The notes: generated by a model from the letters alone, not told the origin. A stretch of DNA of 64,000 nt from Jeotgalicoccus nanhaiensis (GCA_004570955.1 SPPL01000004.1:62001-126000), one strand, 5' to 3'; positions 18,249 to 27,610 are shown, counted from the stretch's first letter. Made by a program: numbers and translations.

Positions 18249-18262
18249 TTAATTATTAAGTA

Positions 18263-19573
18263 TTAAATAATTCCCATTACAAACGCTGCCACCATTGCAA
18301 GGACACTGAATCCCCAAACCCAGAAGATAGCATATTTTATATAACGGCCCATCTCAATTCCTGCCAGTCCCACAGCCAGCCATAAGGCCGGAGAAAACGG
18401 ACTGATGAAGGTTCCGATAACATTTCCGATCATAATAGAGTAAGCTGCGGTAATACTGTCAACACCGTGAGTGGATACAATCTGCTCTACTACTGGAAGG
18501 AGAGCAAAGTAATATGCATCTGTATTAAGTACCAGTTCCAGCGGTGCACCAAAGAAACCGATAATATAATGCAGAAACGGCACGAGGAAGGCAGGGAGTA
18601 TAACTACCATGTCTTCTGCAAGTGAATCAAGCATCCCTGTGTTCCCGAGGATGCCAAGGAAGGATCCTGCTGCCAGAATAATCGCTGCCATCATTAAAGC
18701 ACTTGGTGCATGGGCTTTAATACGGTCCATTTGCAAATCCATATTTCTGTAGTTTATCGGCAAGGCAATACTTACCGCCAGCATAAATATCAACCCTGCA
18801 GGGAGTAGCCCTGACATCAGCAGACCGACCACAGCAAGTGTGAGCAGGAGATTAAACCAGAGAAGTTTCGGTCTTTCCAAAGATGTTGCTTCACTGTTAC
18901 TGTCACCATTCACGTTGAAATTATCAAAATTGATTCCTTCAGTCAGCGTTCCATTTTTAAGGAGTCTTTTTTTCTCCAAACTGCCGACCAGTGCTCCCAT
19001 AGCAATAAGCAGTACAATCAGCACAGCCTGGAGCGGAATAAGCGGCTGCCATAATTCTGAGGAATCCACACCGAGTACCGCGGCAGTTCGTCCGAGCGGT
19101 CCGCCCCACGGCACCATATTCATAATACTCGCGCTCATACCGATTAGCATGACGAGCATATAAGGACTCATATTCAATTTTTTATATAAAGGCAGCAAAG
19201 CCGGTATGGTAATCAGGAAAGTCGAAGCACCCGAACCATCCAAGTGAGCAATTGCCCCAATAATTACCGTAGCCATGGAAACCAGAATAACATTCCCCCG
19301 GGATAACCTGACCATTTTGGTAATAAGCGGATTAAACATTCCTGTATCCTGCATAATTCCAAAGAACAGAATCGCAAAGATAAACATGATTACTACAGAA
19401 ATAACAGAACTGATTCCGTCATTAAAGAATTCTGTAATTTCTCCCGGACCGAAACCGGCAACGAGAGCACCGATGAACGGTATGATCACTAGCGCTACAA
19501 TCGGATTGAGCTTTTGAGTGATCAGTAAAATAACAATCGTTAAAATAACCAATAAACCGATAATACTAAGCAA
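18263..19573 (-). CDS. CitMHS-family metal-citrate type transporter
   Basis: Proton symporter of about twelve membrane helices for divalent metal-citrate complexes or related carboxylates; 436 residues, close to B. subtilis CitM (433). Family marks include AHLDGSGASTFLITIPALLPLY near residue 120 (shown split as AHLDGSGAST and TFLITIPALL) and SASIMNMVPWGGPLGRTAAV. A TTG at 19573 is taken as the start because AGGGGGT lies six bases upstream and the encoded length then fits; the longer frame to 19663 has no ribosome site. A consensus cre precedes it, so glucose repression through CcpA is expected. Substrate metal is not deducible. Confidence 0.82.
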   Translation of the reverse strand: MLSIIGLLVILTIVILLITQKLNPIVALVIIPFIGALVAGFGPGEITEFFNDGISSVISVVIMFIFAILFFGIMQDTGMFNPLITKMVRLSRGNVILVSMATVIIGAIAHLDGSGASTFLITIPALLPLYKKLNMSPYMLVMLIGMSASIMNMVPWGGPLGRTAAVLGVDSSELWQPLIPLQAVLIVLLIAMGALVGSLEKKRLLKNGTLTEGINFDNFNVNGDSNSEATSLERPKLLWFNLLLTLAVVGLLMSGLLPAGLIFMLAVSIALPINYRNMDLQMDRIKAHAPSALMMAAIILAAGSFLGILGNTGMLDSLAEDMVVILPAFLVPFLHYIIGFFGAPLELVLNTDAYYFALLPVVEQIVSTHGVDSITAAYSIMIGNVIGTFISPFSPALWLAVGLAGIEMGRYIKYAIFWVWGFSVLAMVAAFVMGII

Positions 19574-19642
19574 AGAAATACCCCCTATTTGTATATCTGG
19601 TGGGAGGGAAAAACCATGTTTACTATAGCGCTTACAAAATTG

Positions 19643-19656
19643 AGCAAACGCTTTCA
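19643..19656 (-). promoter_or_regulatory. cre site upstream of the CitM-type transporter
   Basis: On the minus strand TGAAAGCGTTTGCT matches the CcpA operator consensus TGWAARCGYTWNCW at every position. It lies about 70 bases before the chosen start codon. Confidence 0.8.
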
Positions 19657-19845
19657 AGATCATTTATTAATAAACCTTCCCCCTAAGATTTTCTTAATAA
19701 GTTTTCATTATAAGATAAGATTTTTTATATTTAAAGACTTGAAATATTTAGAATTATTTGTTAGTAATTAATTTTACTTATAGAACCAGCAAAAAAATTT
19801 CTATAATATAAAAGAATATGTTTAATTTTTATTGTCTATACTTTT

Positions 19846-20091
19846 GGGATTGGCATGAGCCGGTCTCATGTGTATCCGCGGACTCTGGGGCTGACATGAC
19901 AAAATCTCATATGTACCCGCAACCAACAGGACTGGCATGAGCCGGTCTCATATGTACCCGCAACCAACAGGACTGGCATGAGCGGGTCTCATGTGTATCC
20001 GCGGACTCTGGGACTCGCATGATCGGGTCTCATGTGTGTCCGCAACCAACAGGACTGGCATGACAGAGTTTCATGACAATCCAAAGTCCCA
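19846..20091. repeat. Array 4: six 41-bp palindromic tandem repeats (family I)
   Basis: Units start at 19846, 19887, 19928, 19969, 20010 and 20051. Each has GGCATGAG or a variant, then TCTCAT and ATGT, so that CATGAG, five bases, CTCATG form a hairpin, followed by CCGC and one of two alternative unit ends, GGACTCT or AACCAAC. The two end types appear in the order GGACTCT, AACCAAC, AACCAAC, GGACTCT, AACCAAC, which suggests duplication of dimers. The array sits behind the 3' end of the P5C dehydrogenase gene and upstream of the transporter promoter region. Confidence 0.95.
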
Positions 20092-20107
20092 GACCCTCAA
20101 TAAATGC

Positions 20108-20150
20108 AAAAAAAAAAGGATAACCAGTTCAAATAGAACTGATTATCCTT
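20108..20150 (-). terminator. Terminator of the P5C dehydrogenase gene
   Basis: AAGGATAATCAGTTC pairs with GAACTGGTTATCCTT on the minus strand, followed by a long T run. Confidence 0.9.
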
Positions 20151-20163
20151 AAAATTTAATATC

Positions 20164-21705
20164 TTAAAGCATTTCTGACGTTGTTTTACCTTGCATGTGT
20201 AACTGAAGGTAATCCGGTCCGCCTGCTTTAGAGTCTGTACCTGACATTTTGAATCCGCCGAATGGGTGGTAGCCGACGATTGCACCTGTGCAGTCGCGGT
20301 TGAAGTATAAGTTACCTACCATGAAGTCGCGGCGTGCTTCTTCAATGTGCTCTCTGTTTTTAGTAATAACAGCACCTGTCAGACCGTAGTCTGTATCGTT
20401 TGCAAATTCAACAGCTTCTGTGAAGTTGTCTGCTTTTGCGAAACCGACTACAGGGCCGAAAATTTCCTCCTGCATTAAGCGGTCATCGTGCTTAAGTCCT
20501 GCGAATACTGTCGGGTGAACGAAGTGGCCTGTTTCGTTGTCGATCTTGCCGCCAGCTTTAAGTTCTCCTTCTTCTTTACCGATTTCAAGATACTTCTCAA
20601 TTTTTTCAACAGAAGCGTCATCGATAACAGGACCCATGTAATTGTCATTTTCAGGGTCGCCGATTGTCAGTTTGTTCGTTCTCTCCACTACTTTTTCAAG
20701 TAATTCATCGTGGATGTCCGATAAGGCGATAACTCGTGAACATGCTGAACATTTCTGTCCGCTGAAGGCGAATGCTGATTTAACGATTGCATCTGCTGCA
20801 AGGTCAAGATCTGCACTGCTGTCAACAACGATAGTATCTTTACCGCCCATTTCAGCGATAACACGTTTAAGGTTAACCTGCCCGTCCTGAACGATGGCTG
20901 CTTTTTCGTAAATGCTTATACCGACATCTCTTGAACCTGTGAATGAGACAAATGCAGTATCTTTGTGTTCAACTAACAGATCACCGATTTCACGGCTTGA
21001 ACCTGGAATGAAGTTGACTACGCCTTTAGGCAGGCCAGCTTCTTCGAGCACTTCGATAAATTTGTAAGCAATTACCGACGCTTTAGATGATGGTTTTAGT
21101 AAAACTGTGTTCCCTGTTACAAGCGCAGCTGATGTCGTACCTGCCATGATTGCAAAAGCAAAGTTCCATGGAGAAATAACAAGGCCGACGCCTAGTGGAA
21201 TGTAATCAAATCTATTGAATTCACCCGGACGTGATTCAACTTTGCGTCCGTCTTTTAATTCAAGGTTTTGTCTTGCATAATATTCAAGGAAATCAATTGC
21301 TTCTGCAGTATCTGCATCCGCTTCTTTCCATGGTTTTCCGGCTTCTTTTACTAGCACTGCTGTAAATTCGAATTTTCTTTTACGTACAATTGCAGCTGCT
21401 TTGAATAGTACATCAGAACGGAATTCAAATGAAGATTTTCTCCATTCTTTAAATGTTTCTTTAGCAGCATCCATTGCCTGCAGTGCTTCTTTCTCACCAG
21501 CTTGTGACATGTTGCCGATGACTTCTGATTTTTTAGCCGGGTTATATGATTCCAGTTTTTTATCAGTAAGGATGCGTTCACCGTTAATGATTAACGGATA
21601 ATCCGATCCAAAATCTTTTTTAATTGTTTCAAACCCCTTGTTTAATGCTTCTTTGTTCTCGTCTAACGAGAAATCTGTAAATGGTTCGTGCTTGTACGGT
21701 ATCAT
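20164..21705 (-). CDS. rocA: 1-pyrroline-5-carboxylate dehydrogenase
   Basis: Oxidises P5C/glutamate semialdehyde to glutamate with NAD in proline and arginine breakdown. It has 513 residues, as in the stand-alone Gram-positive form. Visible marks are the NAD fold [17 protein letters not shown] near residue 170, substrate and catalytic Glu in VIAEMGGKD near residue 286, and the catalytic Cys in [10 protein letters not shown] near residue 320. The ATG at 21705 follows AGGAGAA; the frame extending to 21798 overlaps the promoter. It has its own sigma A promoter and terminator. Confidence 0.96.
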   Translation of the reverse strand: MIPYKHEPFTDFSLDENKEALNKGFETIKKDFGSDYPLIINGERILTDKKLESYNPAKKSEVIGNMSQAGEKEALQAMDAAKETFKEWRKSSFEFRSDVLFKAAAIVRKRKFEFTAVLVKEAGKPWKEADADTAEAIDFLEYYARQNLELKDGRKVESRPGEFNRFDYIPLGVGLVISPWNFAFAIMAGTTSAALVTGNTVLLKPSSKASVIAYKFIEVLEEAGLPKGVVNFIPGSSREIGDLLVEHKDTAFVSFTGSRDVGISIYEKAAIVQDGQVNLKRVIAEMGGKDTIVVDSSADLDLAADAIVKSAFAFSGQKCSACSRVIALSDIHDELLEKVVERTNKLTIGDPENDNYMGPVIDDASVEKIEKYLEIGKEEGELKAGGKIDNETGHFVHPTVFAGLKHDDRLMQEEIFGPVVGFAKADNFTEAVEFANDTDYGLTGAVITKNREHIEEARRDFMVGNLYFNRDCTGAIVGYHPFGGFKMSGTDSKAGGPDYLQLHMQGKTTSEML

Positions 21706-21769
21706 AAAATAAATTCTCCTTTGTTTTTTGATGAAAATATAAAACTTATTTAATTGTTTCCGCATTTTT

Positions 21770-21798
21770 AAGATAACATTATTTGTTAAATTGTCCAA
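21770..21798 (-). promoter_or_regulatory. rocA promoter
   Basis: On the minus strand TTGGAC and TATCTT are separated by 17 bases. Confidence 0.65.
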
Positions 21799-21824
21799 CT
21801 GATTCAGGTTAATTATTTAAATAT

Positions 21825-23108
21825 TTAGCCGTTTTTCATCAGCCAGTTCACAATATCTATATATGTTGATACGGCAACGTGTAAAACGCTCTCATCCAAA
21901 TCGAATTTCGGATGATGATGACCGTATTTCAAAGCAAACGGAAAGAGCATATAAGTCGCTTTGCCATTTTTTTCGAGAACCCGTTCCATCATCATCGTCA
22001 CATCTTCCGAAGCTCCAAGCGGCAGTGTATCTCTCAAATCAGTAATATTGCTGTTGTGTTTGACCGCTTCTTTAACTGTTTCAATCAGTTCTTTTGAACA
22101 TGCGGCATTCGGTGCTTCACCCATATCTATGATTTCAGCTTCATTTTCATACATATCAGCAGCGGCCTGGATGACTGTTTTTGCTTTCTTGTACATATAA
22201 TGATTAAGTTCAGTTGTTTCTCCGCGCGTTTCAATTTCCATAAATGCAGTGTCAGCAATGACATTTCTGCCGCTGCCTGCACTGAGTGTACCGGTGTTAA
22301 TACGCGTTCTGCCCTTGCCGTGACGTGCAATTGCATTTAAATTTAAGGCGGCGGCCGAAGCTGCAAGGAGAGAGTTATTCCCTGAATCAGGTTCAACACC
22401 TGCATGTGCTGACTTTCCTGTGAACTTCACATCAAATTTTGAACTTGCCAGAAAATCGGTCGTTCCGGCACTGACAGTCCCGACAGGCAGATTTCTAATG
22501 CCGAGATGACCGGAAAAGAAATAATCAACATCATCCAGCCAGCCTTTTTCGACGACTGATTTTGCTCCGCGCACACTTTCTTCCGCAGGCTGAAAAATCA
22601 GCGTAAACCTGCCTTTCAGATTGTTTTTTTCAGCATTGATATACTCAGCTAAAAATAAACCTGTCGTAATATGACCATCATGCCCGCAGGCATGCATTTC
22701 TCCTTCGTGAAGAGATTTAAAATCTTCCTTTTTCGGGATATGATCTTCATCCGCTGATTCTGTAATCGGCAGGCCGTCTATATCAAATCTCGCTGCAAAA
22801 TGCGGACCGGGTTTTCCCGTATCGAGTGTAGCAATTACTCCTGTAGTGCCTTCTTTTACATAGTCTAAAAACTCCTCAGGAACACCATATTCTGCTGCCC
22901 TTTTATAGCTGTGCAGAAATGCATCTTTTCCAGGCACACCTACCCGAGCACTTCTTAAGAGCACATCGTCTCCAAGATAAAGAGTGTAGTCCATCGGTTT
23001 CAAAGTTTTATAAATTTCATATGTCGTTATAAATTCCGTAAAACCGACTTCCGGAAAACGGTGAAATTTACGGCGTGTTGCAATCAGTTTTTGCTGAATA
23101 TCTGTCAT
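21825..23108 (-). CDS. M20 amidohydrolase, AbgA-like
   Basis: Zinc-dependent amidohydrolase of 427 residues. Metal ligands are visible in HACGHDGHI near residue 140 and PAEES near residue 174, with the dimerisation domain in the middle (SAHAGVEPDSGNNSLLAA). Overall pattern, including the long N-terminal insert LYLGDDVLLRSARVGVPGKD, resembles the p-aminobenzoyl-glutamate hydrolase subunit AbgA. The start codon overlaps the stop of the preceding M20 gene by TAATG, so the two are translationally coupled and probably act on N-acyl or aminobenzoyl amino acids. Confidence 0.8.
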   Translation of the reverse strand: MTDIQQKLIATRRKFHRFPEVGFTEFITTYEIYKTLKPMDYTLYLGDDVLLRSARVGVPGKDAFLHSYKRAAEYGVPEEFLDYVKEGTTGVIATLDTGKPGPHFAARFDIDGLPITESADEDHIPKKEDFKSLHEGEMHACGHDGHITTGLFLAEYINAEKNNLKGRFTLIFQPAEESVRGAKSVVEKGWLDDVDYFFSGHLGIRNLPVGTVSAGTTDFLASSKFDVKFTGKSAHAGVEPDSGNNSLLAASAAALNLNAIARHGKGRTRINTGTLSAGSGRNVIADTAFMEIETRGETTELNHYMYKKAKTVIQAAADMYENEAEIIDMGEAPNAACSKELIETVKEAVKHNSNITDLRDTLPLGASEDVTMMMERVLEKNGKATYMLFPFALKYGHHHPKFDLDESVLHVAVSTYIDIVNWLMKNG

Positions 23109-24286
23109 TATTGTTCCCCCGAAAGCTTATTTAAAGAATCTAATGCCATATGAACCATCGCTGTAATGCCGTATTTAAAAGCATCTTCATTGAGCCTGAA
23201 AGCAGGATTGTGCAGCGGTTTTTGTCCTTCTCCAACCGATGTACCGAGCCAGTAGTACACTCCCGGATACTCTAAAAGGAAACGGCTGAAATCTTCTCCA
23301 GCGAGACTTGGCAGAAGGACCGGTGTCGCTTCCTCACCGTACAGCTTATTAACCGATTTTTTCAGCTGTGCCACCCATTCTGTGTCGTTTACCGTTGCAG
23401 GATATCCGTCGTAAAACTCAATGTCAACCTCTGCTCCCATAGCAGCAGTAACCTGTTCAACAATTTCAAAAAAGCGTTTTTTAGTAAGCTCTTTGGTTTT
23501 ATCCGACTGGGTGCGGATAGTTCCTTCAAGTTCCGCTGTTTCCGCGATAACATTGTGTTTTGTTCCGGCTGTAAAACGCCCGACTGTTACAACTGCCGGC
23601 TGCATAGGATCCGTGTTGCGGCTCACAATTGTCTGCAGTGCGCTGACAACCTGATTGCCGACAATAAGTGCATCCGTCGTACTGTGAGGCATAGAAGCAT
23701 GCCCGCCGGAACCTTTAATTGTAATTTTAAAACGGTCTGAATTCCCCATAATCGGTCCGGCCATTACACCGAATTTCCCGACTTCAAGATCCGGCCAGAC
23801 GTGCTGGGCAAGCAGCATATCCGGAGTGTATTCATCGAACACTCCATCTTCCAGCATGCGTTTTGCGCCGCCCGTCGGTGACAGCTCTTCCGCCGGCTGG
23901 AAAATCAACAGTATAGTGCCTTTAATTTTATCTTTATTGTCATTCAGCACTTTCCCGGCATGAAGCAGCATTGACGTATGTGCATCATGACCGCAGGCGT
24001 GCATGACACCTTCATTCAGCGAAGTAAATTCTTCTCCGGAAGCTTCAGTAATCGGCAGTGCATCGATATCCGCTCTGATACCGATAATTCCGCCTTCCTG
24101 TTCACCTTTTATAATCCCGAGGACTCCTGTATCAGCAAACCCTGTCTGATAGGGAATATCAAACTCTGTTAATTTTTCCTGAATGCGTTTTGACGTTTCA
24201 TATTCATCTGTGCTTAATTCCGGGTGAAGATGAAGTACTCTCCTAAATTCGATTGCATCGTTAATAATATTTTCATTTATGTCCAC
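23108..24286 (-). CDS. M20 amidohydrolase (N-acyl-amino acid hydrolase type)
   Basis: 392-residue metallopeptidase. Metal-binding motifs HACGHDAHTS near residue 92 and PAEELSPTGGAKRM near residue 128 are intact, and the lid domain starts with GSGGHASMPHSTTDA. It belongs to the hippurate hydrolase/amidohydrolase branch and should free amino acids from N-acyl conjugates in the cytoplasm. It starts with GTG at 24286, seven bases after GGGAGTGA. It lies 21 bases after a GNAT gene and is coupled to the AbgA-like gene. Confidence 0.82.
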   Translation of the reverse strand: MDINENIINDAIEFRRVLHLHPELSTDEYETSKRIQEKLTEFDIPYQTGFADTGVLGIIKGEQEGGIIGIRADIDALPITEASGEEFTSLNEGVMHACGHDAHTSMLLHAGKVLNDNKDKIKGTILLIFQPAEELSPTGGAKRMLEDGVFDEYTPDMLLAQHVWPDLEVGKFGVMAGPIMGNSDRFKITIKGSGGHASMPHSTTDALIVGNQVVSALQTIVSRNTDPMQPAVVTVGRFTAGTKHNVIAETAELEGTIRTQSDKTKELTKKRFFEIVEQVTAAMGAEVDIEFYDGYPATVNDTEWVAQLKKSVNKLYGEEATPVLLPSLAGEDFSRFLLEYPGVYYWLGTSVGEGQKPLHNPAFRLNEDAFKYGITAMVHMALDSLNKLSGEQ

Positions 24287-24307
24287 TGCATCTCACTCCC
24301 TATATAA

Positions 24308-24931
24308 TTATTTCTTATAATATTCAATAAATTCACCGTTTAAAGCATCTCCGATATAATCCTGTCCGGCGTTCATCATCCAGTCGTAATTATCGTATTT
24401 AATTTTCAAAACTTCTCCTGAAACTTCTATATTTTCATTTAAAGGCAGATAGAGAACATGACGTCTCTTGCCGTTATATTTCAATCTTGTTCTCATTATT
24501 TTAAAGCCGAGTTTAAATTTATCTTTCAAACTTGGCAGATTCGTCGGCATTACAGTTGAAAAGATATAATCAAAATCTCCGCTCGCACGTACCTGCTCAA
24601 TTAAATACCTGCCCATTTCTGTCTGCAGCCCCTGCCCCCTGTGCTCAGGATCAACGAGAGAGATTTCAGAGTAAATGGATCGTTCTCTCCTAACCCCGAC
24701 ATCATCAGCCAGGTGCTCTTCTTCATCAATATCCGGGATATACATTGTCCGCACTGCAATTAATTTATCTTCATAAAAAACACCTGCAACATAGCCCTGG
24801 TTTACACCTTTCTCAAATTCTTCCCTCGACAGTTTTTCGAGAACTTCCTTTTGTTCTAAAAAATCATACACGGAATTCTGCAGTTCTAAAATCTCTTCGA
24901 TATCATTTAAAGTCAGTTTTACAAAGTTCAT
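24308..24931 (-). CDS. GNAT-family N-acetyltransferase
   Basis: 207 residues, with the acetyl-CoA pyrophosphate loop HRGQGLQTEMG near residue 96 following the strand SIYSEISLVDP. The N-terminal segment LTLNDIEEILELQNSVYDFL is the usual GNAT opening. Substrate not known. It is first in a likely operon with two M20 amidohydrolases, so an amino-acid or acyl-amino-acid substrate is a reasonable but untested guess. Confidence 0.78.
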   Translation of the reverse strand: MNFVKLTLNDIEEILELQNSVYDFLEQKEVLEKLSREEFEKGVNQGYVAGVFYEDKLIAVRTMYIPDIDEEEHLADDVGVRRERSIYSEISLVDPEHRGQGLQTEMGRYLIEQVRASGDFDYIFSTVMPTNLPSLKDKFKLGFKIMRTRLKYNGKRRHVLYLPLNENIEVSGEVLKIKYDNYDWMMNAGQDYIGDALNGEFIEYYKK

Positions 24932-25011
24932 ATTTATCTCTTCCTTCCATATTATAATGATGTTTAAAACTCTTGAAATCGGTTATTAATATATTGAGGA
25001 GTTGGTGTAAA

Positions 25012-25227
25012 ATGAATATATTAGTGAAATGTATGAACTCCAGCAATGACAAAACATTTTTTAAACTGATCACTGATAAAGATGTGGGAAAACCACCTTT
25101 AGATTCTTTTATATATAACTGTATGAGTAAAAATAATTCTTTTGATGAAGACAATATACTGGTTGAATTAATCTATCCGGATCATACAGAATTATATTTG
25201 GAATATAATTTAAATTTCAGCCGTTAA
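25012..25227 (+). CDS. Uncharacterised small soluble protein, 71 residues
   Basis: Not recognised. The ATG at 25012 lies eleven bases after GAGGAG. The sequence is polar with no membrane segment: it starts MNILVKCMNSSNDK, then alternates helices and acidic strands (DEDNILVELIYPDHTELYLEY). It diverges from the GNAT gene and has its own terminator whose stem overlaps the stop codon, which supports a real, independently transcribed gene. Confidence 0.65.
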   Translation: MNILVKCMNSSNDKTFFKLITDKDVGKPPLDSFIYNCMSKNNSFDEDNILVELIYPDHTELYLEYNLNFSR

Positions 25228-25244
25228 AATACGGCTGTTTTTTT
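25218..25244 (+). terminator. Terminator of the small protein gene
   Basis: CAGCCGT pairs with ACGGCTG, followed by eight T residues; the stop codon lies in the loop. Confidence 0.85.
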
Positions 25245-26154
25245 ATTTAATATCTTCCAGCCATTCAAACATTAGCGGCACCCATTTTTGTACGTGGGTA
25301 TTTACTTTTCCTGTTATTTTTGTCGCGGTACTTAAACCGTGGTCGCCTTTATGGAAAGTGTGAAGTTCCCAGGGCACATTGTGACGTTCGAGCGCATCGG
25401 CAAAATCCAGCGCATTTTTTATAAACACAAGTTTGTCTTCACCCGTATGCCAAATAAAAGTGGGCGGCGTGTTTTCAGATACATAATTTTTCACTGTTGC
25501 TTTATCGAGAGTATCCGCTTCTATCGCTTGCCCGAATACCATACGGCTCGCCATCGACATGTATTTAGGATCTCCGATGCCTCTTTCTTCGGCAATAATT
25601 CTGTTAAGATCGTAATCCAGTATCGGATAACTTAATACTTGAAAGTTCGGGCGGTACCATCTGGATTCTTTCCCAACCCGATCACTCAGCCACGGCTGAT
25701 TCCAATGCACACCGAGACTTGCTGCCAGATGGCCGCCTGCTGAAAATCCGAGGACACCGATATTATCCGCATCCACGTTATATTCATGAATATTTTCGCG
25801 GATATGAGTCATCGTAAGTGCCAGCTCAATTAACGGGTTCGGAAACTCGGAACCGAGAATTTCTTCAGGTTCCAGCCCTGCAGCGATTTTGTACATTTCA
25901 TCCCGCGTCGCTTCTTTTCCTTCAGCTTCAAGCCTTGTTCCTATCGTTGAATAGCGCAGTATAAATACTTGATAGCCCTGAGCCAGAAATTCATAAGCTG
26001 CTGGTTCAGCTTCGCGTTTTGATACATACATATAACTGCCGCCGGGACAAATGACGACGGCCGGCTTCGCTTCGACTTTGACACCTGAATCACCTAAAAA
26101 AGCTGTGACTTCTGCGTGATAATTACCTACTTTAAACTTTTTGATTTCCATCAT
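25243..26154 (-). CDS. Alpha/beta hydrolase, acetyl-esterase type
   Basis: 303 residues, with the oxyanion region VVICPGGSYMYVSKREAEP near residue 34, nucleophile elbow GFSAGGHLAAS near residue 132, and the late acid and base in HTGEDKLV and FHKGDHGLS. This is the esterase/lipase branch related to xylan acetyl esterases (BD-FAE-like). It is soluble without a signal peptide. GGAGG precedes two adjacent ATG codons (26154 and 26151). It is a single gene with no sugar-degradation neighbours, so the substrate is open. Confidence 0.82.
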   Translation of the reverse strand: MMEIKKFKVGNYHAEVTAFLGDSGVKVEAKPAVVICPGGSYMYVSKREAEPAAYEFLAQGYQVFILRYSTIGTRLEAEGKEATRDEMYKIAAGLEPEEILGSEFPNPLIELALTMTHIRENIHEYNVDADNIGVLGFSAGGHLAASLGVHWNQPWLSDRVGKESRWYRPNFQVLSYPILDYDLNRIIAEERGIGDPKYMSMASRMVFGQAIEADTLDKATVKNYVSENTPPTFIWHTGEDKLVFIKNALDFADALERHNVPWELHTFHKGDHGLSTATKITGKVNTHVQKWVPLMFEWLEDIK

Positions 26155-26243
26155 CCGTACCTCCGTACTCTTGTTACTTTAATAGTACCAAAAAACTGCA
26201 GACTATATGAAGAATCATGTATCCACTTACAAAAAACACAGTA

Positions 26244-26272
26244 TAGACCTTTCTCTCCGCTCTATGTATAAT
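26244..26272 (+). promoter_or_regulatory. queF promoter
   Basis: TAGACC and TATAAT are 17 bases apart, placing the start about 15 bases before the riboswitch. Confidence 0.6.
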
Positions 26273-26293
26273 GAGTACTGGAAAATAAATTAC

Positions 26294-26367
26294 GAAGAGG
26301 TTCTTAGCCGCACCCTCTTAAAAAAACTAAGACACACAACATGTGCCTTCGGGCTCATGTTTTTTTA
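26294..26367 (+). promoter_or_regulatory. preQ1-I riboswitch with intrinsic terminator
   Basis: The aptamer AGAGGTTCTTAGCCGCACCC, then TCTT and AAAAAAACTAAG (26296-26331), matches the class I preQ1 aptamer: a five-pair stem AGAGG/CCTCT, a C-containing loop and the A-rich tail that forms the pseudoknot. It is followed by a strong hairpin, AACATGTGCC with GGCTCATGTT over a TTCG loop, and a T run. Ligand binding should stop transcription before queF. It controls queF and probably the transporter gene behind it. Confidence 0.92.
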
Positions 26368-26387
26368 ATTTAAGGAGGATTTTTATA

Positions 26388-26876
26388 ATGACAGAAGATT
26401 ATTCAAAAGATTTAAGTTTATTGGGAAATCAAAATGTAGAATATAAATTTGATTATAATCCGGAAATTCTGGAAACGTTTGAAAATGGTCATATCGGCCG
26501 CGATTATTTTGTTAAATTTAACTGTCCTGAATTTACAACGCTGTGTCCGATGACGGGCCAGCCGGACTTTGCAACGATTTACATCAGCTACATTCCCGAT
26601 GTGAAAATGGTTGAAAGCAAAGCCTTGAAATTATACCTGTTCAGCTTCCGCAACCACGGCGGCTTCCATGAAAACAGCATGAATATGATTATGGATGACC
26701 TCATTAAATTGATGGACCCGAAATACATAGAAGTCTGGGGCAAGTTCACACCCCGCGGCGGCATCTCCATTGACCCGTACGTAAATTACGGGAGACCGGG
26801 AACAAAATATGAAGAGATGGCTGACCACCGCATGATGAATCACGATTTGTACCCGGAAAAGATAGACAACAGATAA
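26388..26876 (+). CDS. queF: NADPH-dependent preQ0 reductase QueF
   Basis: Reduces the nitrile of 7-cyano-7-deazaguanine to the amine preQ1 in queuosine synthesis. It has 162 residues, the unimodular Bacillus form. The catalytic Cys and Asp lie in [10 protein letters not shown] near residues 53-62 and the NADPH motif in [20 protein letters not shown]. The ATG at 26388 follows AAGGAGG; the longer frame starts inside the riboswitch terminator and is rejected. queC, queD and queE are not in this window. Confidence 0.96.
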   Translation: MTEDYSKDLSLLGNQNVEYKFDYNPEILETFENGHIGRDYFVKFNCPEFTTLCPMTGQPDFATIYISYIPDVKMVESKALKLYLFSFRNHGGFHENSMNMIMDDLIKLMDPKYIEVWGKFTPRGGISIDPYVNYGRPGTKYEEMADHRMMNHDLYPEKIDNR

Positions 26877-26923
26877 GAGTGACCGGCTAAGAATTTCTTC
26901 CATTTTAAAATGGAGGGTACATA

Positions 26924-27571
26924 TTGATATTTTATTTAACCGCACTGTTTGCGGGACTGCTCGTTGTTTCAAACATACTGGCAGTTAAAGTATTTACGGT
27001 TTTTGGATTTGATTTACCCGCCGCTGTTATCGTTTATATGGCAACATTTTTAATTACCGATGTTATCGGTGAAGTATACGGTAAAAAGATGGCGGCGCGC
27101 GCTATACGCGCAGGATTTGTTACACAGCTCATCGTTTTATTTTTTATCTACATAGCAATAGAAGTGCCGGCTGCACCGTTCTTTGAAATGCAGACGGAAT
27201 ACGAGATGATTTTAGGGGGCAGCTTCCAGGTCATTATCGCGAGTCTGGTCTCTTATCTCGTCAGTCAGAACATCGATGTGTTTATCTTTCATAAATTAAA
27301 AGAACGTCACGGCAGACGGCATTTGTGGCTCCGCAATAACTTTTCAGCAGTAATTACACAATTTGCTGATACGAGTATTTTTATCGTGATTGCTTTTATT
27401 GGTACGGTACCGGCGAATGTATTAATCAGCATGATCTTTATGCAGTACATCGCTAAAATTATTATCGTGCTGCTGGATACGCCGATAGTGTATCTGCTCG
27501 TCGGTGTTGTCCGAAAACAGCTCGATAAAGAACGGGCTTTATTGAAAAATGTCACTGAACAGCTGTATTAG
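26924..27571 (+). CDS. yhhQ: Queuosine precursor transporter, YhhQ/VUT family
   Basis: About six membrane helices in 215 residues, with the family marks SNILAVKVFTVFG near residue 17, FLITDVIGEVYGKK near residue 42, and FADTSIFIVIAFIG near residue 146. Known members import preQ0 or preQ1. It begins with TTG 47 bases after queF, behind a TGGAGGG ribosome site that lies in a CCATTTTAAAATGG palindrome. Riboswitch-linked position supports salvage of the precursor from the surroundings. Confidence 0.9.
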   Translation: MIFYLTALFAGLLVVSNILAVKVFTVFGFDLPAAVIVYMATFLITDVIGEVYGKKMAARAIRAGFVTQLIVLFFIYIAIEVPAAPFFEMQTEYEMILGGSFQVIIASLVSYLVSQNIDVFIFHKLKERHGRRHLWLRNNFSAVITQFADTSIFIVIAFIGTVPANVLISMIFMQYIAKIIIVLLDTPIVYLLVGVVRKQLDKERALLKNVTEQLY

Positions 27572-27610
27572 CCGGCTTTCGTGACGATGAGAACCGCTCA
27601 TTGTGTCAGA

